Shown: positions 10,891 through 18,217 of the stretch, one piece after another | Numbering within the stretch: position 1 is the first letter of the stretch | How the letters are laid out: every line of letters begins with the position of its first letter | Source: Bacteroides caecimuris | Lineage (GTDB): Bacteria; Bacteroidota; Bacteroidia; Bacteroidales; Bacteroidaceae | Length of the DNA stretch: 64,000 nucleotides | Reading direction: 5' to 3' | Assembly: GCF_001688725.2 (NCBI RefSeq) | Contig: NZ_CP015401.2 | Coordinates: 248,001 to 312,000, forward strand | Program-made: the position numbers and the translations under genes | Notes under the pieces: generated by a model | The model's input: the letters and a program-made list of their open reading frames with translations, nothing else | Databases searched by the model: none | Told to the model about the DNA's origin: nothing

Positions 10891-11862
10891 ATGACACAAT
10901 TTAGATATAAAAAATACAGACTGATAGGCGTTGTACTCGTACTACTGTCGTTTGGACTTGGAGCCTGCGACAGACTGGAGGACGAGCTGTTTGAAAAGAA
11001 TTCGTACATTGTTCGTAACGGATGGCAGGATTATGAACTAACAGTGACAGAAGATAACATGGCAGTGCTTCCTATATATTTTGGAGTAAACGGTACTTCT
11101 GCTAATGATAAGGATATTACGGTAACGATGGAAGTCGATCAGGATACGCTGGATCGATATAATTGGGAAAAGTATAAAAATCAGACGAGTCTTTATTATA
11201 AAATACTTTCGCCAGAAACGTATGTGTTCGACAATTCCTCTTGGACTATCCCGAGAGGAGAACTGAATGCGAGTGCGTATATCACGATTGACCTGACGAA
11301 AATTTCGCAGGTGGGTAGTTTGTACGACGACTATGTGTTGCCGTTACGTATTTCTTCTTCTATCGGCGAACCGATGGGAAAGAGCAAATATACGAAGGTG
11401 TTAGCACATATCGGTTTCAAAAACAATTACTCAGGTATCTATAGTGGTAAAGGGGTAGTGACCCAACAAGGAACAAGTTACACCACCGAGACTACCAGTA
11501 CGCACCTATATGCCATCAATAATGATGTCTGCTATATGTTTGTAGGTGAAAAGACGCGATTGAATACGGCTGATTATCTGGATTATGTGGTGGAAATTCA
11601 TCGTGACATGTTTGGTAATATAACGCTTGTTTCGAAGAATCCGGACTTGCAGTTTAACCCTTATAGTGCCAAGTTAACACGTAAGTATACCCACAACTAT
11701 ACGGACCAGCGCTACTACACAGAGGTGACTACCATCGAAATGTCGTATGCATACGTAGACAATACGCAAGGTGAACCGTTGAAGATGACGTTCGACGGTA
11801 CCTTCTCCATGTCGAGAGATGTATTGCGTGTGGAATACCCGGATGTGGATGTAGAAGAGTAA
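10891..11862 (+). CDS. DUF1735/DUF4361-type lipoprotein, probable surface glycan-binding protein
   Basis: Protein of 323 residues with a hydrophobic N-terminus and lipobox-like FGLGAC. The N-terminal half resembles the BT_3987-like/DUF1735 beta-sandwich: a D-x-D-x-L-x-x-Y-N stretch, then a 'Y.F...SWTIPRGE' segment followed by a region of beta strands. The C-terminal half (YSGKGVV... onward) resembles DUF4361. Proteins of this build usually follow susD in Bacteroides glycan loci and act as accessory glycan-binding proteins. No enzymatic motif is seen. The gene is 27 bp after susD and 26 bp before the next gene, so it belongs to the operon. Family assignment is from memory of the pattern, not a search. 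Confidence 0.75.
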   Translation: MTQFRYKKYRLIGVVLVLLSFGLGACDRLEDELFEKNSYIVRNGWQDYELTVTEDNMAVLPIYFGVNGTSANDKDITVTMEVDQDTLDRYNWEKYKNQTSLYYKILSPETYVFDNSSWTIPRGELNASAYITIDLTKISQVGSLYDDYVLPLRISSSIGEPMGKSKYTKVLAHIGFKNNYSGIYSGKGVVTQQGTSYTTETTSTHLYAINNDVCYMFVGEKTRLNTADYLDYVVEIHRDMFGNITLVSKNPDLQFNPYSAKLTRKYTHNYTDQRYYTEVTTIEMSYAYVDNTQGEPLKMTFDGTFSMSRDVLRVEYPDVDVEE

Positions 11863-11888
11863 CCCAATAACCCTAAATGTAATAGTAT

Positions 11889-13547
11889 ATGAAAATTGTA
11901 AAGTATTTCTTTTTCGCTTCACTGCTGGCATTAGGTGCGTGTGGTGATGACGATAATAATAAAGATAACGGAACGCTTGCCGATGTGGTTGAATTGAAAG
12001 TGGACCTTACGGATATCAGTATCGCGCAGGGTGATGAACGGATAGTGAATATCCTTTCCGGAAATGGTGAATATGTGGTGGTTTCCGCCAATGATAAGGT
12101 GGTGACGGCAGAAGTGGAAGGTAATACCGTGAAGCTAAAAGCTCTAGAAAGAGATAATCATGCACAAAGTGTGGTATACCTGACGGACAAATACGAACAG
12201 CGTGTCAAAATTATGGTGACTACGGCTGCGACATTTGATTTGAAACTCAGCCAAACTCTGTTCACGCTTTATTCGCAAGTGGAGGGTGCTGATGAGGCGG
12301 AAGTTCGTATTTATACTGGTAATGGTGGATATACGGTGGGCTTTCATCAGGAAGAAGGTGAGATCGCCGTTCCCGATTGCATACAACTTTATACCGACGC
12401 CCTGGAAGAAACGGAAAAGTTCAGAATCAAAGGTATTGCACAAGGAAGTGCGGAGCTTGAGGTGAAAGACCGACAAGGTAAAACAGCCTACGTGACCGTC
12501 AATGTGATTGCTCCGAAACCGATATTGACAGATGCCGATGAAGATGGAGTCACTATTAACGGAGCACAGGGTAAAAAAAAGGTACGTATCATCGGTGGTA
12601 ACGGTGAGTATAAAATTCTAGATAGCGGTGATGCGAAAATTATGCGACTGGAAATCTATGGGAATGAAGTGACTGTAATCGGGCGCAGAGTAGGAACCAC
12701 ATCGTTCACAATAACAGATGCAAAAAATCAGGTATCGAAACAAATCACAGTGGACATCCTTCCAGGCGAGCCACAGTATATGAACTTGGGGCGCGACTAT
12801 GGAGTTTGGACACATTTCGGAGAAATGGTCGGTGAAGGGGCGGCAGCTATCAAAGAGAAGACCAATAACTTTAAACTGACCCAGATGACTTGGGAAACTG
12901 TGACACGCATAGATGAGACGAATTGGTTGCAGACCTTTATGGGAAAAGAGGGATACTTTATTCTTCGCGGTGGTGACTGGGAAGGAAATAAAGGACGTCA
13001 GATGGAACTGGTTGGCATTAGTGATAAATTAAAACTAAGAACTGGACATGGCGCTTTCGAACTTGGAAAATGGATGCATATCGCTCTTGTGGTTGATTGT
13101 TCGAAAGGAAAAGACGATTATAACGAGAAATATAAGCTTTACGTTAACGGTAAACAAGTGAAGTGGGACGATCAGCATCGGACTGACATAGATTATCAGG
13201 AAATAGACCTTTGTGCAGGGAATGATGGTGGTAAAATCTCAATCGGAAGAGCGTCGGATGACAGACGTTTCCTTTGCGGTGCTTTGCGTGAAGCACGTAT
13301 TTGGAATGTTTGCCGTACAGTCGAACAGTTGAAAGCCAATGCAACAGAGCTTCAAGAGGAACATCCGGATGGATTACTGGCACGCTGGATATTTTCACCG
13401 GGAGCTTCAACTACTTATGTGGAAGATGCCACTAATGCCGATTATGATTTGGTGATGCATATCTGTAAATACAACAATTGGACTGAAACGGATTTCCCAT
13501 TGGAGAGATTTGGCGATGCTGCTGAGATTGTGATACCTTTTAACTAA
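11889..13547 (+). CDS. Lipoprotein with Ig-like repeats and C-terminal LamG-type domain
   Basis: Lipoprotein of 552 residues (lipobox LALGAC, then an Asp/Asn-rich linker DDDNNKDNG that would hold the protein away from the membrane). Residues about 30-300 contain three similar all-beta modules, each with an 'I.GGNGEY.V' or 'TGNGGYTV' motif, suggesting Ig-like (BIG-type) repeats. Residues about 320-530 look like a concanavalin A-like/LamG jelly roll: WMHIALVVD, YKLYVNGKQV, ISIGRASDDRRFLCGALREARIWN. This fits a surface glycan-binding protein: rigid spacer plus binding head. No catalytic pair is visible. It sits between the DUF1735 gene and the GH76 gene in the operon. Confidence 0.75.
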   Translation: MKIVKYFFFASLLALGACGDDDNNKDNGTLADVVELKVDLTDISIAQGDERIVNILSGNGEYVVVSANDKVVTAEVEGNTVKLKALERDNHAQSVVYLTDKYEQRVKIMVTTAATFDLKLSQTLFTLYSQVEGADEAEVRIYTGNGGYTVGFHQEEGEIAVPDCIQLYTDALEETEKFRIKGIAQGSAELEVKDRQGKTAYVTVNVIAPKPILTDADEDGVTINGAQGKKKVRIIGGNGEYKILDSGDAKIMRLEIYGNEVTVIGRRVGTTSFTITDAKNQVSKQITVDILPGEPQYMNLGRDYGVWTHFGEMVGEGAAAIKEKTNNFKLTQMTWETVTRIDETNWLQTFMGKEGYFILRGGDWEGNKGRQMELVGISDKLKLRTGHGAFELGKWMHIALVVDCSKGKDDYNEKYKLYVNGKQVKWDDQHRTDIDYQEIDLCAGNDGGKISIGRASDDRRFLCGALREARIWNVCRTVEQLKANATELQEEHPDGLLARWIFSPGASTTYVEDATNADYDLVMHICKYNNWTETDFPLERFGDAAEIVIPFN

Positions 13548-13556
13548 TTATTTTAA

Positions 13557-15140
13557 ATGAAAGGAAATATGAAAGCGATATATAAGTTATTTATTTTCAA
13601 TTTATTCACGTTGCTGGCACTGAGTGCCTGCAACGATGAAGACTCTGTAGATGATGTTATTGTAGCAGGCGATAACATCTCTCCGGTCAGTTCGTTCTCG
13701 GTAGAGACTACTGATGCCGACAATGAATTGTTAGTGAAATGGGTATGTCCGCTCAATCGCGACTTAGATATGGTGGAGATCTCTTATAGAGATGTGTCGG
13801 AAGAGGTGACTCGCTCTGTGTACTCTCCTGGTTGTATTACAATTCCCGCAGAGAGTGGTGCCTCATGTGAATATTTGATTACAGTTCCTTATTTTTCACT
13901 CTATGAAGTATCGGCTGTGGCTATCAGTAAAAGCGGAAAGCGTTCTGTAGTGGAAAATAGACGTCTGACTCCTTATCGCGAGAAAGAAGAAGAGGTGGAA
14001 TTGGAATTACCTGCAATGCTGAGCCGTACTCATTCTTACATGACTACTATTATTGATCTTTATTTCGGTAAGAGTTCGCGTAGTTGCTGGAGGAGCAACT
14101 ATCCGTACAACGGTGGCGCTTACTGGGATGGCGATGCTTTAGTGTGGGGACAAGGTGCCGGATTATCAGCCTTTGTTGCCATGCGTGAAGCTGCTATGGA
14201 AAGTGAAGTAGAGAACATTTATGCGGCAATGGACGAGATGATGTTTAAAGGAATTCAGAATTTCTATAAAAAAGACCATAATATATGGGCATATTCTTGT
14301 TATCCTGCGGCAGGCAACGAACGTTACTATGACGATAACGTATGGATTGGATTGGACATGGCGGATTGGTATGGTCTGACTAAAGAAATGCGTTACCTGA
14401 CGCAGGCTGAAGCTGTATGGCGTTATCTGATAGACCATGGGTGGGATGAGACTTGTGGCGGTGGCGTTCATTGGAGAGAACTGAACTCACATACTACCAG
14501 CAAACATTCTTGCTCTACCGCTCCTACGGCTGTGTTGGGGTGTAAGTTATATCTGTTGACTGGCGAACAGGAATATCTTGATTGGGCAATTAAATGTTAT
14601 GACTATATGCTGAACGTATTGCAAGACAAGTCCGATCATTTGTTTTACGATAATGTACGTCCCGGAAAAGATGATCCCAATCAGCCGGGTGATATCGAAA
14701 AAAACAAGTATTCATACAATAGCGGACAGCCTTTGCAGGCGGCTTGTCTTCTGTATAAAATTACTGGTGAACAAAAGTATTTGGATGAAGCATACGCCAT
14801 TGCCGAAAGTTGTCACAAGAAATGGTTTATCCCTTACCGTTCAAAAGAGTTGGACTTGACCTTTAATATCTTCGCTCCAAAACAAGATATGTGGTTCAAT
14901 ACAATTATGTGCCGTGGATTTTTTGAACTCTATTCGATTGACAATAACCGTAAATATGTCGATGATATAGAGAAAAGTATGATTCATGCATGGGAAAGCA
15001 GTTGTCATCAGAGTAATAACTTGCTGAATGATGATGATTTGCGTGGGGGAACTACTAAAACAAGCTGGGAAATTCGGATGCAGGGAGCGCTTGTCGAATT
15101 ATATGCCCGTTTAGCTGTGCTGGAGCGTGAAAATAGATAG
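13557..15140 (+). CDS. GH76 family lipoprotein, probable endo-alpha-1,6-mannanase
   Basis: Predicted endo-acting alpha-1,6-mannanase, a family known to cut the backbone of yeast mannan at the Bacteroides cell surface. Lipobox LALSAC makes a surface lipoprotein likely. Residues about 40-140 form an Fn3-like (DUF4959-like) domain. The (alpha/alpha)6 catalytic domain follows, with the diagnostic motif YYDDNVWIGLDMADWYG; the Asp pair (about Asp259-Asp260, codons 14331-14336) matches the GH76 nucleophile and acid/base pair. Other family features are WDGDALVWGQGAGLSAF and CGGGVHWRE. An alternative start at 13569 would give MKAIYKLFIF. It is the last gene of the operon and the only glycoside hydrolase in it; exo-mannosidases (GH92, GH125) would have to be encoded elsewhere, perhaps left of the window. 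Confidence 0.9.
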   Translation: MKGNMKAIYKLFIFNLFTLLALSACNDEDSVDDVIVAGDNISPVSSFSVETTDADNELLVKWVCPLNRDLDMVEISYRDVSEEVTRSVYSPGCITIPAESGASCEYLITVPYFSLYEVSAVAISKSGKRSVVENRRLTPYREKEEEVELELPAMLSRTHSYMTTIIDLYFGKSSRSCWRSNYPYNGGAYWDGDALVWGQGAGLSAFVAMREAAMESEVENIYAAMDEMMFKGIQNFYKKDHNIWAYSCYPAAGNERYYDDNVWIGLDMADWYGLTKEMRYLTQAEAVWRYLIDHGWDETCGGGVHWRELNSHTTSKHSCSTAPTAVLGCKLYLLTGEQEYLDWAIKCYDYMLNVLQDKSDHLFYDNVRPGKDDPNQPGDIEKNKYSYNSGQPLQAACLLYKITGEQKYLDEAYAIAESCHKKWFIPYRSKELDLTFNIFAPKQDMWFNTIMCRGFFELYSIDNNRKYVDDIEKSMIHAWESSCHQSNNLLNDDDLRGGTTKTSWEIRMQGALVELYARLAVLERENR

Positions 15141-15157
15141 TTATTGAGTTATTTTAT

Positions 15158-15207
15158 AAAAAAAGCCATCCCCGGAATAGACGAAAGTAGGGATGGCTTT
15201 TTTTTTG
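15158..15207. terminator. Bidirectional intrinsic terminator
   Basis: Inverted repeat AGCCATCCC (15164-15172) and GGGATGGCT (15190-15198), preceded by an A-run and followed by a T-run, so it can end transcription of the GH76 operon from the left and of the small secreted-protein gene from the right. Confidence 0.9.
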
Positions 15208-15259
15208 TAGTGTGCTTACTATTCTTCGGCAGACTATGTTTTGCATGTTGTTGGCAAGG

Positions 15260-15526
15260 TTATTCCTTGACAGGCACAGCCGGTTTGTCTTTGGATGCAG
15301 TGTCTGTGACAACTGTATCATTGACATTGGCGGCTAATGCAATCAGTGATGCCTTTGCAGGCTCGTCTTCTTTAGTTACAGTATCTTTTACTACTGTATC
15401 ATTGACAACTGTCGCATTGATTCCTGTCGGGGCTGTCACAGCTTCCGCAGAACTCTGCGCCTTTACAAGGAATGAACCACCACAAACAAACATAAACATT
15501 GCTACTACTAATACTAATTTTTTCAT
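15260..15526 (-). CDS. Small secreted protein with repeated VNDTVV motif
   Basis: Short protein of 88 residues, function unknown. A classical signal peptide (MKKLVLVVAMFMFVCGG...VKAQ) with cleavage near residue 24 is followed by a low-complexity mature part rich in Val, Asp, Thr, Lys and Ala. Two copies of V-N-D-T-V-V-x-D-T (about residues 41-49 and 69-77) form an internal repeat. There is no lipobox or membrane segment after the signal, so a periplasmic or secreted location is likely. It faces the GH76 operon tail to tail across a shared terminator. An overlapping open frame on the other strand is judged a shadow because this one has the signal peptide and Met-Lys-Lys start. Confidence 0.7.
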   Translation of the reverse strand: MKKLVLVVAMFMFVCGGSFLVKAQSSAEAVTAPTGINATVVNDTVVKDTVTKEDEPAKASLIALAANVNDTVVTDTASKDKPAVPVKE

Positions 15527-15731
15527 AATCGTTTGCTTTAATGATAATTAAACATATATTTTCAATTCTCTCTCTTGTGTTAAGGAATTGGTTATTGCTT
15601 TTTCGCTAATGTCTAATTAAAGATCAAAGCGCGTGCCAAAATAGAAGAGTATATGGTAAGTAGCTGATAAATAAAGATATGTGGAAATAGAACCAATCAG
15701 AATGTTGGGGAAGTGTGTATGGAGTGTGTGG

Positions 15732-15780
15732 AATTTGTGGCGGGGAATGTGGAATTATTCCACACTCCCCGCTACAAATT
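15732..15780. repeat. Long near-perfect palindrome (24-bp arms)
   Basis: Arms 15732-15755 and 15757-15780 are reverse complements at 22 of 24 positions around a single central base. It lies about 205 bp upstream of the start of the small secreted-protein gene, in its possible leader. On the + strand it is followed by a T-rich stretch, but no + strand gene needs ending here. It could be a repeated extragenic palindrome, an RNA hairpin, or a mobile-element scar. Confidence 0.75.
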
Positions 15781-15975
15781 TTTGTTTGGTCGTCTATTTT
15801 GTTTCATTTGGGCAGGGACAAGGTCTGCTTTTCTTAGCTAGCTACCCAGTGTAGGTTATTATATTGGTTTACAAATGTACGCAAATAAAACTTTTTCGAA
15901 TATATAATTTCTCTCATTTAATATATGTGTTTCATTCAAAAGGGTACGGAAATGAGGTAAACTCATACAATTATA

Positions 15976-16138
15976 ATTAAGAGCCTGTTTAAATTTTCCT
16001 GAGATTATGTTAGATAGGCTTTACCGACCTATTTTTATTCGTCACATAGTCTCCGTCATGCTCCTCACAACAACAGAAAATATACTCGAAAGCAACTCTC
16101 AAAACTGTGTCGGGCAAAACTCGGAGCAGGCTCTTAAT
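15976..16138. repeat. Nested inverted-repeat unit within the MITE-like element
   Basis: ATTAAGAGCCTG (15976-15987) and CAGGCTCTTAAT (16127-16138) are perfect inverted copies about 140 bp apart. The left end is shared with the larger element. This could be a smaller 160-bp MITE whose right end was duplicated or displaced, or one element interrupted by the palindrome array. No gene is seen inside. Confidence 0.6.
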
Positions 16139-16521
16139 AACCCACTTTTCATTCATTAATAGAAAAGTTCTCTTTCATTAATTGTAAACTTCTTATTATC
16201 AGTATGTAAACTTATTTTTCGTTAACCGTAAACTATAAACGAAAGCTTCGTTTATAAAAACAAAGGCTTTGATTATAAAAACGAAGCTTGCAATTATATA
16301 ATCAAAGCTTGCGTTTATAGTTTGTATCGAATAAAAAGAAAGTTTCCTTCCTGTCCGAAGGAACTTTAGACTTAATGGGCGGGAAGTTTTCTATTAATAG
16401 CCAAGAGCGCAACTGTTAATACCCCTTCCGCCAACTACAGACGGACGCGACAAGAAGAGCCGGGGTAAGTTGAAATATCAGCTATAAAATTATGACTGAA
16501 GAGAATTTAAACAGGCTCTAA
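15978..16521. mobile_element. MITE-like element with 16-bp inverted ends and TAA target duplication
   Basis: AGAGCCTGTTTAAATT at 15980-15995 is perfectly inverted at 16504-16519. If the ends are read as GAGCCTG...CAGGCTC, the flanking triplets are TAA on both sides (15978-15980 and 16519-16521), as expected for a 3-bp target duplication. The roughly 540-bp interior carries no credible gene or transposase. It contains another copy of the inverted end at about 16127-16138, a run of palindromes with a 21-22 bp period (16162-16323), and a hairpin at 16339-16367. A non-autonomous transposable element is the simplest reading. The parent insertion sequence is not in the window. A P. gingivalis MITE with internal tandem short repeats (BrickBuilt) is a known parallel in design. 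Confidence 0.65.
16162..16323. repeat. Array of diverged palindromes with 21-22 bp period (array 1)
   Basis: GTAAACT recurs at 16184, 16206 and 16228, exactly 22 bp apart. Further right, TATAAAAAC recurs at 16253 and 16274 and AAGCTT-like centres at 16243, 16264, 16284 and 16305 (20-21 bp apart). Many units are themselves short palindromes. The segments 16230-16248 and 16305-16323 form a longer imperfect inverted repeat. About seven diverged units can be counted. The period is not a multiple of three and no long open frame runs through it, so it is non-coding. Confidence 0.7.
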
Positions 16522-16555
16522 AAAAAACGCAAATATTCTCAACTGTACTTATCCC

Positions 16556-16643
16556 TATGAGAAAAAATACTCACTGCTATGAGAAAAAATACTCATAGGT
16601 ATGAGAAAAAATTCTCATAGCGGTGAGAATATACCCTTGTCAG
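16556..16643. repeat. Tandem 22-bp palindromic repeats (array 2)
   Basis: Three copies of a 22-bp unit start at 16556, 16578 and 16600, with a degenerate fourth at 16622. Each unit has dyad symmetry: TATGAG, six or so A/T bases, then CTCATA. The array lies just outside the MITE-like element and about 115 bp beyond the 3' end of the sigma54-type regulator gene. It does not look like a terminator because there is no T-run directly after the stems. Confidence 0.85.
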
Positions 16644-16756
16644 AATAGGCTGAAACAGTGCATTACTGTGCAGAAATAAAGTTTTCAACAGAAGTGCCGG
16701 AGAGAATTCAGTTAATCCAATGGTGTTACGGAGAGTATACTTGTAGATTTACGGAG

Positions 16757-18130
16757 TTATAACTCTATATTATACAGTTTCAACTTATTATATAATGTCT
16801 TCCGGTCAATATTCAGTAATTGCGCCGCTTTGCTTTTATTATTCCCGGTTTGGCGCAGTGCTTCCAAAATATGCTCTTTTTCGGTTTCTTCGTTGCGTAG
16901 TGCAATACTGGTGCTGCTCGATGCAGGAGTTTCCAAAAGCTCGGTTCCCAACTCCAGCAAGGTGATGAAACTGCTTTGTGCCAATAAAGTTGCTCTTTTG
17001 ACAATGTTCTTCATTTGGCGTAAATTTCCCGGCCAATGATAATTCAATAAAGCTTGTGATGCCTTCGCGTCAAAGCCAATCAAGTGTTTATCCAGTTCTT
17101 TGTTTGCCTGATCGAGGAAGAAATTGGCAAAGAGCAGAATATCTTCTTTCCGTTCTTTCAGATCGGGCATCCGCAGGGTAAATTCATTGATGCGATGGTA
17201 AAGATCTTCACGGAAAGAGCCTTTCTCAATCCCCTGTTCCAGGTTCTCATTGGTGGCGGATACCAAACGAATATCTACCGATATCTCCTGTGTAGAGCCT
17301 ACCGGACGTATTTTTCTCTCTTGCAGAGCACGGAGCAGTTGTATCTGCACTTCGTAACTAAGATTCCCGATTTCATCGAGGAAGATAGTACCTCCGTTGG
17401 CAGCAACGAAAGCACCGGTTTTATCAGTCAACGCACCTGTAAACGATCCTTTTACATGACCGAAAAACTCGGAAGCCGCCAGTTCTTTCGGGATAGAGCC
17501 ACAATCTACGGCAATAAACGGCTTATCGCTTCGTTTGCTAAGTTGGTGAATACGGTGTGCCACATACTCTTTTCCAGTTCCGCTGGAGCCGTTGATAAGG
17601 ACGGACATATTGGTCGGAGCTACCAGGCCTACATAATTGTAGAGTTGCTTGGCCGCGTCACTTTCTCCTTCCAGATAAGCACGGTTGTTTTCTGTTGAAT
17701 CTTTCGATGAGGTAGAAGAACCTTTTTTAGAAGACGATTTAGCTGTGTGATGAGTAGCGGGAGTGTCTCCGGATTGTAAACATTCAGAGATTTTCTTCAG
17801 TAACTCTTCCGGATTCACCGGCTTGGCGATATAATCACGTGCTCCCAGTTTCATTGCTTGTACGGCGGACTGTATATCCGCATAGCCGGTCATGATAATC
17901 AAAGGAATGTCCATGCCTTGTTCGTTCATCCATTTCAGCAGGTCCATGCCTTCATGGTCGGGTAGCCGCAGGTCTGATAAAACCAGATCGACGCTTTGGC
18001 TTTCGATATGTTTCCGGGCACGTGCAATATTACTCACTGATGATACTTCAAAGCCCTTTTTTCCTAACCAGGTTTTTAGCATCATTCCAAAAGTGATATC
18101 ATCTTCAACGATCAATATGGAGCTCATCAT
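16757..18130 (-). CDS. Sigma54-dependent response regulator (NtrC family)
   Basis: Transcription activator of 457 residues that uses ATP hydrolysis to open sigma54 promoters. Receiver domain 1-118 with phospho-acceptor Asp53 (LSDLRLPD) and conserved Lys103 in AKPVN. A Ser/Lys-rich linker follows (130-148). The AAA+ domain has Walker A NGSSGTGKE (180-188), a GSFTGA loop at 228-233 (the sigma54-contacting motif, usually GAFTGA) and Walker B GGTIFLDEIG (246-255). A Fis-type helix-turn-helix is at the C-terminus (NKSKAAQLLNIDRKTLYNKL). Met-Met at the start leaves a one-codon ambiguity. No kinase is adjacent. The hybrid kinase with Hpt domain at 21729-24047 is the nearest candidate partner (inference). 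Confidence 0.95.
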   Translation of the reverse strand: MMSSILIVEDDITFGMMLKTWLGKKGFEVSSVSNIARARKHIESQSVDLVLSDLRLPDHEGMDLLKWMNEQGMDIPLIIMTGYADIQSAVQAMKLGARDYIAKPVNPEELLKKISECLQSGDTPATHHTAKSSSKKGSSTSSKDSTENNRAYLEGESDAAKQLYNYVGLVAPTNMSVLINGSSGTGKEYVAHRIHQLSKRSDKPFIAVDCGSIPKELAASEFFGHVKGSFTGALTDKTGAFVAANGGTIFLDEIGNLSYEVQIQLLRALQERKIRPVGSTQEISVDIRLVSATNENLEQGIEKGSFREDLYHRINEFTLRMPDLKERKEDILLFANFFLDQANKELDKHLIGFDAKASQALLNYHWPGNLRQMKNIVKRATLLAQSSFITLLELGTELLETPASSSTSIALRNEETEKEHILEALRQTGNNKSKAAQLLNIDRKTLYNKLKLYNIEL

Positions 18131-18217
18131 ATCAGGTTTTGATTCTTTTAAGTCACAAAGGTAAGAGGTTTTGGGCGAAAGTGGTATATTTGCAAACTTA
18201 AATTAAATAAAAGTGTT
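18131..18217. promoter_or_regulatory. Divergent promoter region between the response regulator and cyclophilin genes
   Basis: On the minus strand TACCTTTG (18156-18163 read in reverse) is a -7 box for the response regulator, giving a leader of about 20 nt. On the plus strand TATATTTG (18185-18192) is a -7 box for the cyclophilin gene. Neither has a clear -33 TTTG at 19-21 bp. The two start regions lie within 35 bp of each other. Confidence 0.55.

Noticed and set aside
15144..15551. Open frame of 135 codons on the plus strand after the GH76 gene
   Set aside because: It crosses the terminator and is antisense to the small protein with a clear signal peptide. Its hydrophobic look comes from the reverse reading.
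16162..16643. CRISPR array
   Set aside because: Units are 22 bp with no constant repeat plus variable spacer pattern, the units themselves diverge, and no cas gene is near.
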